DNA of 64,000 nt from an uncultured Desulfovibrio sp. (GTDB taxonomy: Bacteria; Desulfobacterota; Desulfovibrionia; Desulfovibrionales; Desulfovibrionaceae): the NCBI GenBank assembly GCA_934546745.1, contig CAKTDV010000006.1, positions 62,001 to 126,000 of the forward strand, written 5' to 3'. Both the position numbers and the translations under genes were made by a program. The notes under the pieces were generated by a model, which saw nothing but the letters and a program-made list of their open reading frames with translations, was not told the DNA's origin and made no database searches. Below, in pieces: positions 42,781 to 52,027 of this stretch (positions within the stretch are counted from its first letter, which is position 1; each line of letters starts with the position of its first letter).

Positions 42781-43203
42781 CTAGTTGATGCCGATGATCT
42801 CGATCTCGAAGGTCAGGGTCTTTCCGGCCAGAGGATGATTGGCGTCCAGCGTCAGTTCGTCGTCGGTGACTTCGGTGATGGTGACGTCCATCTGTCCTTC
42901 CTCATTGGAAAGCTGCAGGGGGACGCCCACCTCGGCGGGAATGTGATCCGGCACCTGCGCGCGCGGGACGGTGAAAATCAGTTCGGGATCCAGATCGCCA
43001 TAGGCCTCGCTGGGGGGAATGACGACCTTGACCACATCGCCCACCTCATGATTCTCCAGCGCCTTCTCGAAACCGGGAATCAGCATCCCCTTGCCCATGA
43101 CGAATTCCAGAGGATCGCGTTCGCGGGAGGAATCAAAGACCGTACCGTCATCCAGCGTGCCCACATAATGCACACGCAGGGTATCGCCTTTCTTAACCGG
43201 CAT
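42781..43203 (-). CDS. FKBP-type peptidyl-prolyl isomerase (SlyD-like)
   Basis: 140 residues. An FKBP domain interrupted by the IF chaperone insert, as in SlyD: VHYVGTLDDGTVFDSS, then GMLIPGFEKAL, PPSEAYGD, the insert (about 70-120) and DANHPLAGKTLTFEI at the end. It lacks the His/Cys-rich metal-binding tail of E. coli SlyD. Cytoplasmic folding helper. ATG follows GGAG. The divergent neighbour is lysA. Confidence 0.9.
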   Translation of the reverse strand: MPVKKGDTLRVHYVGTLDDGTVFDSSRERDPLEFVMGKGMLIPGFEKALENHEVGDVVKVVIPPSEAYGDLDPELIFTVPRAQVPDHIPAEVGVPLQLSNEEGQMDVTITEVTDDELTLDANHPLAGKTLTFEIEIIGIN

Positions 43204-43409
43204 GGATGTCTCCTGCGGCGGCTGTGCCGCCGGTTAGCTGCAATGATGACGCCGCCCTCGCCTGACAGGAACGCGGACAGCGGGAAGGAGTCCGCCGCAA
43301 CCTCACGACAGACAGCGGGGAGAGGGGCGGATTCCGTTTTACGGCGCATATGAACACGGTGTCACGCGCTTGTCAATGCGCGATCGACGGACTGTTTGCG
43401 CGCGCAATC

Positions 43410-43440
43410 TTGACAGACATCACCCCCGGCACCATATATA
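43410..43440 (+). promoter_or_regulatory. Housekeeping promoter of lysA
   Basis: TTGACA (43,410-43,415) and CATATA (43,433-43,438) 17 bases apart, about 85 bases upstream of the lysA start. The remainder of the 324-base gap shows nothing else. Confidence 0.6.
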
Positions 43441-43527
43441 GGCGCACACGCGGGCGCACGCGCGGCGCGGCGTGCGTCTCCCTTTCGCCATCACTGCCTT
43501 CCGGCGCATTCCCCTTTCGAGGTCAGC

Positions 43528-44808
43528 ATGTCCGATGTTCGTTCCAGCTATACCGACGGTCTGAATTTCTACGGCGCGCACAGCCCCCGCGAGCTGCTTG
43601 AGACCTACGGCTCTCCTCTCTACGTCTATAACGAAGCCGTCCTGCGCGACCGCTGCCGCAGACTCAAAGGGCTTTCCTCCCATCCCGGTTTTGGCGTCAA
43701 CTACTCCGTCAAGGCCAACGCCAATCCCGCCCTGCTCCGCATCATCCGCGAAGAGGGCCTTGTGGTGGACGCCATGAGCCCCGGCGAAATCCACATGGAC
43801 AAGCTGGCCGGGTTCCACCCCGATCAGATCCTTTATATTGCCAACAATATTTCCCAGGAGGAAATGCGCCATGCCCTCGGCGAGGGCCTGCTCATCAGCG
43901 TGGATTCCCTGTCACAGATCGAAACGCTCGGCCGGGTCAACCGCGGCGGCAGGATCATGATCCGCTTCAACCCCGGCATCGGCGCGGGGCACCATCAGAA
44001 GGTCGTCACGGCGGGCAAGGAAACCAAGTTCGGCGTCACGCCCGATCTGCTGGACGACGCGCTGGCCCTGCTCAAGACATATGACATGACGCTGGCGGGC
44101 ATCAACCACCATATCGGATCCCTGTTCATGGAAGCCGACGGCTATATCGAAGCGGCGCGCGTGCTCCTCCAGCTGGCCGATCGTCTGCCTGCCGATGTGC
44201 TTTCCTCGCTGGAAATCATCGATTTCGGCGGCGGCCCAGGCATCCCCTACCACAAATACGATGGCGAAGCCCCGCTTGATATGGACAGATTCGGCACGCT
44301 GCTGGATCAGCTCATGCGCGAATGGTCCGCGCGTACCGGCTACCAGGGGCGTTTTCTCATCGAACCAGGCCGCTTCGTGGTGGCCGAATGCGGCGTCATC
44401 CTGACCGGCGTCAACAACGTCAAATACAACGGCCCCACCTGCTATGTGGGTACCGACGTGGGCTTCAACGTGCTGGCGCGCCCGGCCATGTATGACTCCT
44501 TCCATGACATGGAAATCTATGCGGGTCCCGCCGGTACGGCCGATCGCGCCGCAAAGGAACAGACCATCGTGGGCAACATCTGTGAAAGCGGCGATATTCT
44601 CGCCAAAAAGCGCCTTCTGCCCACACTGCATGAGGGCGACGTTCTCGGCATTCTCGATGCCGGAGCCTACGGCTTCTCCATGTCGTCATCCTACACGCAG
44701 CGTTGCCGCTGCGCCGAGGTGCTGATCGATCTCACGGGGAAAGCCCGTCTGATCCGCCGCCGGGAAACCCCGGAGGATCTCGCCCGGCAGTACGAGGGCC
44801 TCGCGTAG
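43528..44808 (+). CDS. lysA: Diaminopimelate decarboxylase
   Basis: 426 residues. PLP enzyme for the last step of lysine synthesis. Barrel domain: NYSVKANANPALL with the PLP Lys, HHIGS, IDFGGGPGIPY and EPGRFVVAECG. The C-terminal part shows ICESGDILAKKR with the active-site Cys contributed to the partner subunit, and DAGAYGFSMSSSY. ATG follows GAGG. Own promoter and terminator, so monocistronic. DapA of the same pathway is at 3 kb. Confidence 0.96.
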   Translation: MSDVRSSYTDGLNFYGAHSPRELLETYGSPLYVYNEAVLRDRCRRLKGLSSHPGFGVNYSVKANANPALLRIIREEGLVVDAMSPGEIHMDKLAGFHPDQILYIANNISQEEMRHALGEGLLISVDSLSQIETLGRVNRGGRIMIRFNPGIGAGHHQKVVTAGKETKFGVTPDLLDDALALLKTYDMTLAGINHHIGSLFMEADGYIEAARVLLQLADRLPADVLSSLEIIDFGGGPGIPYHKYDGEAPLDMDRFGTLLDQLMREWSARTGYQGRFLIEPGRFVVAECGVILTGVNNVKYNGPTCYVGTDVGFNVLARPAMYDSFHDMEIYAGPAGTADRAAKEQTIVGNICESGDILAKKRLLPTLHEGDVLGILDAGAYGFSMSSSYTQRCRCAEVLIDLTGKARLIRRRETPEDLARQYEGLA

Positions 44809-44831
44809 CCCCGCCGCCTTTCCAGCTTACC

Positions 44832-44868
44832 GGGCAGGCGCGTTTCCAGAAAACGCCCTGCCCTTTTT
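44832..44868 (+). terminator. Terminator of lysA
   Basis: GGGCAGGCGCGTTT pairs with AAAACGCCCTGCCC (small bulge), then TTTTT. Confidence 0.85.
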
Positions 44869-44885
44869 CCCTCTACGGTACCACC

Positions 44886-46304
44886 ATGCCCCATCACGCC
44901 GCTCACGCCAACAGCAACACCTCGCCCCGCGCCATCTGGAGACTTACCTGGCCGCAGCTGCTCATGATGTACGTGCAGTTTTTCAGCGGCTTTGTCACCG
45001 TCTGGACAGCGGGGCGGATCAGCGCGGATCTGCAGGCCGCGCTGGGCATGATAAGCCAGTGCGGCGTCTTCTTCATGGTGCTGTGCCTGGCCCTTTCCAG
45101 CGGAGGCATGGCCGCCGTCAGCCAGTCCTTCGGCGCGGGGCGTATGATGCGCGCGCGGCGCTACGTCGCCGCCTCCGTTGGCGGCGCGGCGCTGCTGGGC
45201 TGCCTCATGGCGCTTGCATGCACGGCCTTTGGCGCGCCTTTCCTGCGTCTGGTGCAAACCCCGGACGCCATCCTGCCGCTGACGCTGGATCTCTGGCATG
45301 TCGCCATGCTGGCGCTGCCCTTCCAGTATCTTTACGCCTCCAGCGGCGTCATGTTCCGGGCATCGCGGCAGGTACTGCCGCCGCTCTGGGTCGCCGCGCT
45401 CGTCTGCGGCGTCACCCTGTTCGGCTGTCTTGGGTTCGGACTCGGCTTCTTCGGCCTGCCGGACTTCGGCGCGCAGGGCATCATCTGGACGCAGTGCGGC
45501 GGGCAAATGGCCGGCGCGGCCGCCAATCTGTTTCTGTTGCGCCGCGGCGGCCTCCTGCGCGCCGACGCCTTTCCCCGGCCGCGCTGGCTCCGCGCCGGAC
45601 TGCCCTATCTGCTCAAGGTGGCCCTGCCAGCGGGCGCGGCACAGATCGTCTGGCAAACCGGCTATCTCATGCTGTTTGTGCTTGTCGCCTCCCTGCCTCT
45701 GGGGAGTGTCCACGCTCTGGCCGGGCTGACGGCCGGCCTGCGCATCGAGGCGCTGCTTTTCATGCCCGGCATGGCCTTCAATATGAGCGCCGCCGTCCTT
45801 GTGGGCAACTGCCTCGGCGCGGGCGACAAGGCGCGCGCCAGCCGCGTGGCCCTTCACATGGTCGGCATCGCCGCGGGCGTCATGAGCCTTGTGGCGGCCG
45901 CCCTCTGGCCCTTCCGGCAGGATCTGGCGTCCCTTCTCAGCCACGAAGCCGAAACGCAGGCCAACATCGTCAGCTACCTGACCTATAACCTGCTCTCGAC
46001 GCCCTTTTCCATCGCCAGCACCGTCATGGGCGGCGTCATGGCGGGCGCGGGGGCCACGCGCTACAACCTCATGGTCTACGGCGGCACCTTCTGGCTGCTG
46101 CGTCTGCCCCTGGGATGGCTTCTGGGGCACCGTCTCTGGGGCACGGCTTCCGGCGTCTTCTGCGCCATGCTTGTTTCCCAGTGCCTGCAAACCTTCATCA
46201 TGCTGTACGTCCTGCGCCGCCGCGACTGGGCCCGCTTCGCCATGCGCGCCCAGAGCGCCCGGAATGCCGTCCGCCCCCGCCTCTCTCCGTCCGGCGGTGG
46301 CTAG
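44886..46304 (+). CDS. MATE family efflux transporter
   Basis: 472 residues with about 12 membrane helices in two similar halves. Opening RAIWRLTWPQLLMMYVQFFSG and the AVSQSFGAGRMMRARRYV segment fit the MATE family, as does GNCLGAGDKARASRVAL in the second half. Exports drugs or metabolites using Na+ or H+; the substrate is unknown. The start MPHHAAHANS is the first Met after the lysA terminator; the ribosome site is weak (ACGGTACC). A frame running back into lysA is not real. Confidence 0.88.
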   Translation: MPHHAAHANSNTSPRAIWRLTWPQLLMMYVQFFSGFVTVWTAGRISADLQAALGMISQCGVFFMVLCLALSSGGMAAVSQSFGAGRMMRARRYVAASVGGAALLGCLMALACTAFGAPFLRLVQTPDAILPLTLDLWHVAMLALPFQYLYASSGVMFRASRQVLPPLWVAALVCGVTLFGCLGFGLGFFGLPDFGAQGIIWTQCGGQMAGAAANLFLLRRGGLLRADAFPRPRWLRAGLPYLLKVALPAGAAQIVWQTGYLMLFVLVASLPLGSVHALAGLTAGLRIEALLFMPGMAFNMSAAVLVGNCLGAGDKARASRVALHMVGIAAGVMSLVAAALWPFRQDLASLLSHEAETQANIVSYLTYNLLSTPFSIASTVMGGVMAGAGATRYNLMVYGGTFWLLRLPLGWLLGHRLWGTASGVFCAMLVSQCLQTFIMLYVLRRRDWARFAMRAQSARNAVRPRLSPSGGG

Positions 46305-46415
46305 GGCGGCTTGCGCATGCAACCTACGGATTTCACCGGCGTTGCCGCCGTATCAGGCGCATCGACGCATCGGCTCCCCCCTGAAGGGGGACGTTTCATA
46401 CCACAAAGGAACTTT

Positions 46416-47312
46416 ATGATGAGCACACATACCGCCTTCTCACCCGTGACGCTCGCTGGACACGATGATTTCTACACCCGCTGGCAGGTCACGCCCCAGC
46501 GATCGCTGGATTATACGCTGGCAAATATCTGGGGCTGGCAACAGTATTTCGGCCTTGAATGGCGCTTTACCGAACACCTCTGCTGGATTCGCCAGACGCT
46601 GCCCGGCCCCATGCCCGTTTACTGGGCCCCCATCGGCGACTGGGACAGGGCGGACTGGGTCGAGGAGCTGCGCGGCGGCCCCCGCCGTTTCATCCGTGTC
46701 CCGGAAACGCTCATGGAACGCTGGCGCGCCGCCCTTGGCGAGAAGCGCATGACGGCGCATGAGGATCGCGGGCAATGGGAATACCTGTACCGGCAGGAGG
46801 AACTGTTGGCGCTCTCCGGCAACCGCTTCCACAAGAAGAAGAATCTCTACAGCCAGTTCGTCAAGGCCTATGGCGCTCCCGATTACCGCCCCCTTGACGA
46901 CGCCATGGTGGAAGATGTTCTGGCTCTTCAGGACGACTGGTGCCAGTGGCACGAATGCGAGGATTCCCCTTCGCTGCGGGCCGAAAACGACGCCATCAAC
47001 CGCGTGCTTTCCCACTGGACCGCCTTCCCCGGGCTGTGTGGCGGCTCGCTGTATGTGGACGGACGCATGGTGGCCTTTACCGTGGGGGAAGACCTCGGCG
47101 GCGGTGTACTCGGTGTCCATTACGAAAAGGGACTCAACGGCTTCAAGGGCGTCTATCAGGCCATCAACCGCGAATTTGCCCGCTTTACGGGAGAAGCGTT
47201 TCCCCTTTTCAACCGTGCCCAGGATCTGGATGAGGAGGGGCTCCGTCAGGCGAAAATGAGCTACAACCCCTCGGATTTCCTGCGTAAATATATCGTCGAC
47301 ATGAGTGATTAG
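46416..47312 (+). CDS. DUF2156 protein (aminoacyl-phosphatidylglycerol synthase C-terminal-like)
   Basis: 298 residues, soluble, no signal or membrane segments. The fold is that of the GNAT-like DUF2156 domain found at the C-terminus of MprF-type lipid lysyltransferases: YTLANIWGWQQYFGLEW near the start, GNRFHKKKNLYSQF in the middle, and AFTVGEDLGGGVLGVHYEKG plus MSYNPSDFLRKY at the end (given in pieces). Stand-alone versions without the flippase domain have no assigned reaction. Start after CACAAAGGAAC; two adjacent ATG codons. It lies between MATE and an NlpC/P60 lipoprotein gene. Confidence 0.85.
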   Translation: MMSTHTAFSPVTLAGHDDFYTRWQVTPQRSLDYTLANIWGWQQYFGLEWRFTEHLCWIRQTLPGPMPVYWAPIGDWDRADWVEELRGGPRRFIRVPETLMERWRAALGEKRMTAHEDRGQWEYLYRQEELLALSGNRFHKKKNLYSQFVKAYGAPDYRPLDDAMVEDVLALQDDWCQWHECEDSPSLRAENDAINRVLSHWTAFPGLCGGSLYVDGRMVAFTVGEDLGGGVLGVHYEKGLNGFKGVYQAINREFARFTGEAFPLFNRAQDLDEEGLRQAKMSYNPSDFLRKYIVDMSD

Positions 47313-47318
47313 AGCCTT

Positions 47319-47350
47319 CCGCTTTTGACATTTCTCCCTTTCGGAAGCGG
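47319..47350. repeat. Palindromic repeat (REP-like), copy G
   Basis: CCGCTTTTGACAT...TTTCGGAAGCGG followed by CGCTGGCC. A less perfect member of the family at 5,936 and 42,723, seven bases after a stop codon. Confidence 0.45.
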
Positions 47351-47428
47351 CGCTGGCCGCGCACAGCCATACCGCGCGCAACACTGTTTCCGCCGCCGGA
47401 TGGACGCGCTTGCAACAAGGAGGATTTC

Positions 47429-48877
47429 ATGCCTTTTCAACTGCCGGTACGGCGATTGGCCTGTCTGCTGCTGTGTACAGCGCTGGCAACGGCGGCGGGC
47501 TGCGGCGGCAAACGCACGATCCCCACGCGGGAGGGAGAAATGCCCGAATGGATGGGCACCATCCGCGACCTGCGAACCTTCCCGCAGGATCTGCGGCCCT
47601 TTGCCCGCAAGGCCGGCGGCAGTGCGCCTCTGCTGACGGAACGGGAACAGCGGATACAGGACGAGCGCTTCAACCGTATTTTCTTCGGCCCGTGGGACAT
47701 GCTGAAAACCAGCGTCAAACGGCGCGACATGATCGCGCCCCTGCGCAGGGCCAGGGGCTACAAATATGACGGCGTCCGCTGGACGCAGGAAGAATGGAAC
47801 GCCATCGCCCGCAATGCCAACGGCGATCATTTTCCATCCATGCGGGCCAATGCCATTGCGGTACGGTACACGGATCTCCGGGAGGTTCCCACGCATATGC
47901 CGCGCTATGCCGAACCGACGCCCGATCCGCGCGCCAACCCCTTTGACTACAACCAGTATTCCCTGTTACCCGTGGGAACGCCGCTGCTGATCGCCCACAG
48001 CAGCCGCGACGGCCAGTGGTTCTATGTGGAAACGCCGGTGGCCGCCGGCTGGGTCGATGCCCGCGACGCGGCCTTTACCGGCGAGGATTTTCAGACGCGC
48101 TACCGCCAGCGGCCCCTTGCGGCCCTTCTCAGGGACAAGGTTCGCCTTGACGGAACGCAGGCGGCCTATGCGCATATAGGCGCGCTTTTACCTCTGGCCT
48201 CCTCCACGCCCTCCCTGACGCCGCCCCCGGAAGGCGGCAAGACCGCCGGATCACCCAAGACGGCCACCCGGCCGGAGACAGGCACAGAACCGCGATGGAC
48301 CGTCCTTGTCCCGGAAAAAGGGCCGGACGGGTACGCGCGCCTGACGCGGGCCAGCCTCTCCCTGCAGGAGGCCGCGCCCAAACCCCTGCCCCTCACCCCG
48401 GACGCCCTGGCCAGCGTCGGCAACGTCATGATGGGTCAGCGTTACGGCTGGGGCGGCGCCTTCGGCAACCGGGACTGCTCCGCCCTGACCCGCGAGCTGT
48501 TCACCCCCTTCGGCATCTGGCTGCCGCGCAATTCGCTGGCGCAATGCCGCACAGGGAAACAAATCTCCCTGGAAGGCCTGACGCCGAAGGCAAAGGAACG
48601 CGCTCTGCTGGAAAAGGGAAGCCCCTTTCTTTCGCTTGTCTGGATGCGCGGCCATATCATGCTCTATGTGGGGCCGCACAACGGCCGCCCCGCCATTTTC
48701 CACAATGCCTGGGGGGTGCGCGTCGTCAACGGCGACGACGATAACGCCCGCTTCGTGCTTGGGCGCGCCGTGGTGACATCCCTTACCCCAGGGGCGGAAT
48801 TGCCCAATCTGTACCGTAAAACGACCTTCGTCGATCGTTTGCGCAAAATCTCCACACTGCCGGGAGACAGAGACTGA
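47429..48877 (+). CDS. Lipoprotein cell-wall peptidase: SH3 domains plus NlpC/P60
   Basis: 482 residues. A lipoprotein signal ends ATAAGC with the lipobox Cys at about 25. An N-terminal helical segment is followed by two SH3-like domains (around YSLLPVGTPLLIAHSSRDGQWFYVETP and ARLTRASL). The NlpC/P60 catalytic domain has Cys in GNRDCSALTRELF, His in MRGHIMLYVG and a third polar residue in FHNAWG. Cleaves stem peptides in the periplasm, like the structurally known Desulfovibrio enzyme with this layout. ATG follows AAGGAGG. The next gene starts one base after its stop. Confidence 0.92.
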   Translation: MPFQLPVRRLACLLLCTALATAAGCGGKRTIPTREGEMPEWMGTIRDLRTFPQDLRPFARKAGGSAPLLTEREQRIQDERFNRIFFGPWDMLKTSVKRRDMIAPLRRARGYKYDGVRWTQEEWNAIARNANGDHFPSMRANAIAVRYTDLREVPTHMPRYAEPTPDPRANPFDYNQYSLLPVGTPLLIAHSSRDGQWFYVETPVAAGWVDARDAAFTGEDFQTRYRQRPLAALLRDKVRLDGTQAAYAHIGALLPLASSTPSLTPPPEGGKTAGSPKTATRPETGTEPRWTVLVPEKGPDGYARLTRASLSLQEAAPKPLPLTPDALASVGNVMMGQRYGWGGAFGNRDCSALTRELFTPFGIWLPRNSLAQCRTGKQISLEGLTPKAKERALLEKGSPFLSLVWMRGHIMLYVGPHNGRPAIFHNAWGVRVVNGDDDNARFVLGRAVVTSLTPGAELPNLYRKTTFVDRLRKISTLPGDRD

Positions 48878-48878
48878 T

Positions 48879-50483
48879 ATGGATATCGTACTGCTTGTGG
48901 ATGCGGGCAAGGCCGGGCAACGGCTGGATCGCCTCCTCAGCGAGGCCCTGCCCGATCGTTCGCGCGTCGCCGTGCAAAAGGCTGTGGAAGCGGGATGCTG
49001 TCTCGTGGACGGTTTGCCTGAAACCGTCGTTTCCCGCAGGATGAAAGCGGGGCAGGAAGTCCGTTTCTCCCCTCCTGAGGGCGGCACAGCGCTGGAGGCG
49101 GAAGAAGGCGCCGTGGACGCCGTCTGGCATGACGCGCATCTGCTGGTCTGCCACAAACCCGCCGGGCTGACCGTGCATCCCTGCCCCTCCCGCCCTTCGG
49201 GGACGCTGGTGCAACGCCTGCTGGGGCATTTTCCCCAGCTGGCCCGGCAGGAAGGAATGCGCCCCGGCATCGTGCATCGCCTGGACAAGGACACCAGCGG
49301 GCTGCTGCTGGTAGCGCTGGATGAGGCCGCCCGCCTTGCCCTGAGCGGCGCCTTTGCCCGACGCGAGGTGCGAAAACGGTATCTGGCGCTGGTGCGGGGC
49401 GTACCGGAAGCGCACGGCGTCTGCCGGGAAGCCGTCGGTCGCCATCCCACCGTCAAGACAAAAATGGCCGTTGTGCCGGAAACACGCGGCGGCAAACCCG
49501 CCCATACGGAATGGGCACGGCTCTGGAGCGATCCCGACGGCGCCTTCTCGCTGCTGGATCTCCGTCTCCACACAGGGCGCACGCATCAAATCCGCGTCCA
49601 TATGGCTCATGTGGGTCATCCCCTTCTGGGCGACGCGCTCTATGCGCCCGCCGAAACGGCACGGCGTGCCCCGCGCCAGATGCTCCATGCCTGGCGTCTG
49701 CGTCTCCGTCATCCCCTGACGGGGGAAGATCTGCGCTTCTGCTGCCCGCCGCCACAGGATTTTTTTGAAACGGCCGCCGTCAACGCGCGCCGCATGCAGC
49801 GCGTCGTCCTGACAGGCAATCCCGGCAGCGGCAAGTCCGCCGTGTGCGCGGCCCTGCAAAACAAGGGGATTCCCGTGTTCAGCGCGGACGCCGCTGTTGA
49901 GGAGCTGTACGCGCCTGGAGGCGAGGCCGCCGGATTTCTCGCCCGGCGCTGGGGTGCGGCGCTGCTTGACAGCCGGGGCGGCGTCGATAAAAAGGCGCTT
50001 CTGGCGCTGTTTCATGAGCGCCCTGAAGTGCGCGGGGAAGTGGAAGAGCTGATCCATGCCCTGGTGCGGGATGGCATCGAACGCTTCTGGCAAGAGGCGG
50101 AGGCGCGCGGCGAAGCCTGCGCAGCGGCGGAAATTCCCCTCTATTACGAATGCGGCTGGCACGCGGGCGCGTTTTCGCCGCAACCGGTGGCCGTCGCCAT
50201 CCGCTGCCCGCGTTCCCGACGTTTTGCCCGGCTGGAGGCCACACGCGGCTGGGACAGGGAGAAAAGCGCCCTCATCGAGTCCTGGCAGTGGTCCGCGGAA
50301 CGCAAGGAGACACTCGCCGATCTTATCCTGGACAACAGCGGCGATCTCGCCGCGCTGGATCACGCTGTCAACGATCTCACGGCTCTGCTGGCGGAACGGC
50401 GCGCACGGGAGGAGGCGGCGCTGATCAGTCGGATCGCCGCCCTGTGCGCCTGCGACGGCGATCCCTGGGAAGAGAACGCATGA
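48879..50483 (+). CDS. Fusion of RluA-type pseudouridine synthase and dephospho-CoA kinase
   Basis: 534 residues. Residues 1-70 are an S4 RNA-binding domain, and about 80-300 are the RluA catalytic domain with the Asp in HRLDKDTSGLL and RTHQIRVH. From about 308 a P-loop kinase begins (VLTGNPGSGKSAVC), with CoaE features: FSADAAVEELY, EIPLYYECGWH and CPRSRRFARLEATRGWD. The first half modifies rRNA or tRNA uridine; the second phosphorylates dephospho-CoA in coenzyme A synthesis. The frame is continuous. Fusion has no obvious functional logic but fits a lineage marker. It overlaps the next gene by four bases. Confidence 0.92.
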   Translation: MDIVLLVDAGKAGQRLDRLLSEALPDRSRVAVQKAVEAGCCLVDGLPETVVSRRMKAGQEVRFSPPEGGTALEAEEGAVDAVWHDAHLLVCHKPAGLTVHPCPSRPSGTLVQRLLGHFPQLARQEGMRPGIVHRLDKDTSGLLLVALDEAARLALSGAFARREVRKRYLALVRGVPEAHGVCREAVGRHPTVKTKMAVVPETRGGKPAHTEWARLWSDPDGAFSLLDLRLHTGRTHQIRVHMAHVGHPLLGDALYAPAETARRAPRQMLHAWRLRLRHPLTGEDLRFCCPPPQDFFETAAVNARRMQRVVLTGNPGSGKSAVCAALQNKGIPVFSADAAVEELYAPGGEAAGFLARRWGAALLDSRGGVDKKALLALFHERPEVRGEVEELIHALVRDGIERFWQEAEARGEACAAAEIPLYYECGWHAGAFSPQPVAVAIRCPRSRRFARLEATRGWDREKSALIESWQWSAERKETLADLILDNSGDLAALDHAVNDLTALLAERRAREEAALISRIAALCACDGDPWEENA

Positions 50484-50983
50484 GCAAAACTATCGCCAAA
50501 ACCAATGCCGCGCGCCTTCTGGATACGCTGGGCATCCCCTATGAGCTGCATCAGGTCGCCATGGATCCCGCCGACCTCTCCGCTGTCACCGTGGCACACA
50601 ATCTCGGCGTGCCGGAAGAACAGGTTTTCAAAACCCTCGTCGCGCGCGGCGACAGAAGCGGCGTCCTCATGGCCTGTGTCCCCGCCGCCGCGTCACTGGA
50701 TCTCAAGGCGCTGGCCTCGGCCTCAGGCAACAAGCATGTGGAAATGACGCCTCTCCGGGAGGTACAGCCGCTGACAGGCTACGTGCGCGGCGGCTGCTCC
50801 CCGCTGGCCGCCAAAAAGGCCTATCCCGTCTTTCTGGATGAAAGCGCCATTCTTCAGGAGCGCATCTACGTCAGCGCGGGACAGCGCGGCGTACAGCTGC
50901 TGCTGGCTCCCGACGATCTTGTCCGGGCGGCCCATGCCGTCTACGCCGCCCTTGTCCGCGGGAGTCAGGGAGCCCGCCCCTGA
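50480..50983 (+). CDS. YbaK/EbsC family aminoacyl-tRNA deacylase
   Basis: 167 residues. Hydrolyses mischarged aminoacyl-tRNA, most often Cys-tRNA(Pro). The family core is present: TVAHNLGVPEEQVFKTLVAR, VLMACVPAAASLDLKAL, YVRGGCSPLAAKKAYPVFLDES and VSAGQRGVQLLLAP (shown in pieces). The catalytic Lys is in the FKTLVA segment. It starts inside the previous stop codon (ATGA), indicating translational coupling with the RluA-CoaE gene. Confidence 0.93.
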   Translation: MSKTIAKTNAARLLDTLGIPYELHQVAMDPADLSAVTVAHNLGVPEEQVFKTLVARGDRSGVLMACVPAAASLDLKALASASGNKHVEMTPLREVQPLTGYVRGGCSPLAAKKAYPVFLDESAILQERIYVSAGQRGVQLLLAPDDLVRAAHAVYAALVRGSQGARP

Positions 50984-51091
50984 CCTCTGTCAGGGGGACG
51001 CTCCGCCTTCCCACAAAGCTAGCGTGCGCTACCAGATGTTCCGGTGAATCCTGTCCTCATAGAAATCCATAATACCGCCCCAAAAGGGTTA

Positions 51092-51904
51092 TTAAAACCC
51101 TGAAACGGCGGAGGCTTCCTGCACATCGACGATGCGGAGGCCGAATTCCTTGATACTCTCGGCAAAGGCCTGGCTTTGCTCCTTGGAGGGCGGATAGAAA
51201 AGAATCATGAAGGGAACTTCCGCTCCCGGCTGGACATTGGTGTTGGCCGTCACAATGTCCACCTTGTTGGTGAGGAAGGATTCCATGTCCTTTTCCCGGA
51301 CGACCTGGAGCTGGAACAGGCTGAGCTGCGTGCCCGCCAGCTGGCGCTTGATGGCAAGGGGTTTCTTATCCCTGTCATAGATGGCCGCCTCCACGGCAAT
51401 CAGCGCCTTGGGTGTGTCGAAGCCGTTCACCACAACCCCGTCAATGACAAAGACCTTGCCCACGGTCTCATTCTCCACGTAGTACTGATGCACCTTGCGC
51501 ATACTGAGCAGGCGCAACTTGTCATCGATCTGCGCACCGGGGGGATCGGCGGGCTGTGAAGGGGCGGGATCCGTTGCGGCGACCGGCGCGGGCGGGGCGC
51601 TGTCCTCCGCGTCGCGCAGGAAGAACCACCAGACGGAGGCTCCCCCGGACCCCAGCAGAAGAACCAGCAGCGCCAGCAGAACGGGGAGAAGGTTGCGCCT
51701 GCGCGGCGCGTCCTCTTCCTCATCCAGAGAAAAAGGCGGTGTCGCCATGGCCGGTTCCTGGCGGCGCGGCGCGGCCGGAGCCTCCCCGGCTGGCGACGGC
51801 AGCGTAAACACGGACTCGCAGACGCTGCAACGCAGCTTGACACCGGGTTTGATGTCGTCCGGCAAATTGAAACGACTCTCGCAGTGCGGGCATTTCACTT
51901 CCAT
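51092..51904 (-). CDS. Zinc-ribbon, single-pass membrane protein (DUF3426-like)
   Basis: 270 residues. An MJ0042-type zinc ribbon opens the protein (CPHCESRF...LRCSVCESVF, two CxxC pairs). A Pro/Ala linker and an RRRN stretch lead to one membrane helix (about 72-95, LLPVLLALLVLLLGSG). The C-terminal domain, outside the membrane, has the beta-rich DUF3426 pattern (VFVIDGVVVNGFDTPKALIAVEAAIYD, in part). Role unknown; possibly an envelope sensor or assembly factor. ATG follows GGAG. It is upstream of nothing obvious and ends near the convergent YbaK gene. Confidence 0.82.
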   Translation of the reverse strand: MEVKCPHCESRFNLPDDIKPGVKLRCSVCESVFTLPSPAGEAPAAPRRQEPAMATPPFSLDEEEDAPRRRNLLPVLLALLVLLLGSGGASVWWFFLRDAEDSAPPAPVAATDPAPSQPADPPGAQIDDKLRLLSMRKVHQYYVENETVGKVFVIDGVVVNGFDTPKALIAVEAAIYDRDKKPLAIKRQLAGTQLSLFQLQVVREKDMESFLTNKVDIVTANTNVQPGAEVPFMILFYPPSKEQSQAFAESIKEFGLRIVDVQEASAVSGF

Positions 51905-52027
51905 AACGTATCTCCGAAAGGCTCTCCGCGGTAACGGCGCAAGATGCCGTCAGCGTATGATGGCGCCGCACAGGGCTATCCCGTTGAGCGATGCGGCGAC
52001 AGGAAGCGGTCGCGGGGGGAACGTCCG

